DNA from: an uncultured Fretibacterium sp.
Lineage (GTDB): Bacteria > Synergistota > Synergistia > Synergistales > Aminobacteriaceae
Assembly (NCBI RefSeq): GCF_938040765.1
Contig: NZ_CALIAA010000114.1
Location: forward strand, 1 to 16,865
Direction: 5' to 3'
DNA: 16,865 nucleotides
Shown here: piece by piece, positions 16,498 to 16,865 of the stretch
Layout of the letters: every line of letters begins with the position of its first letter
How positions within the stretch are numbered: the first letter of the stretch is position 1
Translations under genes and position numbers: made by a program
The notes under the pieces: generated by a model
What the model was told of the DNA's origin: nothing
Databases searched by the model: none
What the model saw: only the letters and a program-made list of their open reading frames with translations

Positions 16498-16548
16498 CTC
16501 CAAATCCAAATCAGGCCCCTTCAGGGGTAGAGCATAAGAATAAAAGTT

Positions 16549-16575
16549 GGAGCCGCCGGCAGTGCCGGCGGCTCC
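16549..16575 (-). terminator. Rho-independent terminator downstream of the PilZ-like gene and clpC
   Basis: GGAGCCGCCGGCA (16549-16561) and TGCCGGCGGCTCC (16563-16575) form a perfect 13-nt inverted repeat around a single base. On the minus strand it is followed by the T-rich run AACTTTTATTCTTA, fitting termination of the gene ending at 16612. The plus-strand side has no T tail, so it would end the clpC transcript only weakly. Confidence 0.7.
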
Positions 16576-16611
16576 TCGATCGTCCGGCCGCTCGAACGGC
16601 GGATGCCCCCA

Positions 16612-16865
16612 TCAGGCCCCCGCCGCATGGGGACGATGCAGCGCGTACAGCCCGACCAACCTGATCTGCTGCTCCGGGGTGACGTCCAGAAACTCGGCGC
16701 CGGTGGTAAAGCAGCCGCCCTCCTGCGCGTAGACCCGGAGGAAATGTCCTTTGATCGACAGCGCCTCGGAGGGGTCCCCCAACCGGAAGAGCGCCTCCTT
16801 CCACTCGATGTCCGCCTCGCTCAGGACGAGCCCCCGCTGCTCCCGCTCGAAGCGGACGCGGACCC
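16612..16865 (-). CDS. PilZ-domain protein, C-terminal fragment (runs off window)
   Basis: Reading in from the right edge, one minus-strand frame is open for 83 codons and ends at TGA 16614-16612; its start lies outside the window. The fragment contains IKGHFLRVYAQEGG and then GAEFLDVTPEQQIRLVGLY. The pattern of a beta strand, a short Gly-Cys-Phe stretch, GxxFLD and then a helix is typical of the end of a PilZ domain, which binds cyclic di-GMP. The N-terminal RxxxR binding motif would be off the window, so c-di-GMP binding cannot be judged. A terminator for this strand follows at 16575-16549. YcgR-like flagellar-brake proteins are one possibility. Confidence 0.5.
   Translation of the reverse strand, partial: VRVRFEREQRGLVLSEADIEWKEALFRLGDPSEALSIKGHFLRVYAQEGGCFTTGAEFLDVTPEQQIRLVGLYALHRPHAAGA

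Overview
The window is GC-rich, gene-dense bacterial chromosome carrying 13 complete protein genes, one partial protein gene at the right edge and one tRNA. No insertion sequence, phage gene or CRISPR array is visible. The combination of a Gram-positive-type CtsR/ClpC pair, a four-subunit 2-oxoacid:ferredoxin oxidoreductase, a SteT-like amino acid permease and a YtcJ-type amidohydrolase suggests an anaerobic amino-acid fermenter. Synergistota is my best guess, and a GC-rich clostridial lineage is the alternative. This is inference from gene content and not from a marker gene.

Layout. (1) 84-3098, plus strand: an APC-family permease and a YtcJ-family amidohydrolase 15 nt apart, apparently an uptake-plus-hydrolysis pair. 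(2) 3176-4289, minus strand: a class II aldolase (FucA-like) followed by a small GNAT acetyltransferase. (3) 4571-6786, plus strand: a CPA2-type cation/proton antiporter and an MgtC-family membrane protein, 5 nt apart, behind a good sigma70-like promoter and followed by a bidirectional terminator. (4) 6933-7019, minus strand: a tRNA-Leu whose anticodon reads AAG, which is unusual for bacteria. (5) 7227-8147, plus strand: a membrane protein with an N-terminal J-like domain whose HPD motif is GPD. (6) 13221 down to 8253, minus strand: a seven-gene run def - fmt - P-loop NTPase - ferredoxin - OFOR alpha - beta - gamma with overlapping or short junctions, ending in a strong terminator at 8187-8219. 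(7) 13504-16497, plus strand: ctsR and clpC directly adjacent, without mcsA/mcsB between them. (8) 16612 to the window end, minus strand: the C-terminal end of a probable PilZ-domain protein with its terminator.

How the parts fit. Regions 1, 2 and 6 are catabolic: amino acid or amide uptake, deacylation, aldol cleavage, and oxidation of branched-chain or other 2-oxoacids to acyl-CoA with ferredoxin reduction. Regions 3, 5 and 7 concern ion homeostasis and protein quality control. The def/ctsR intergenic region (13222-13503) appears to hold divergent promoters and a sequence close to the CtsR operator. If functional, that operator could tie the def-fmt-oxidoreductase operon to the heat-shock repressor. 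No wholly new system is evident. The best leads are the AAG tRNA, the unplaced P-loop NTPase inside the oxidoreductase operon, the degenerate J protein and the ctsR control region.
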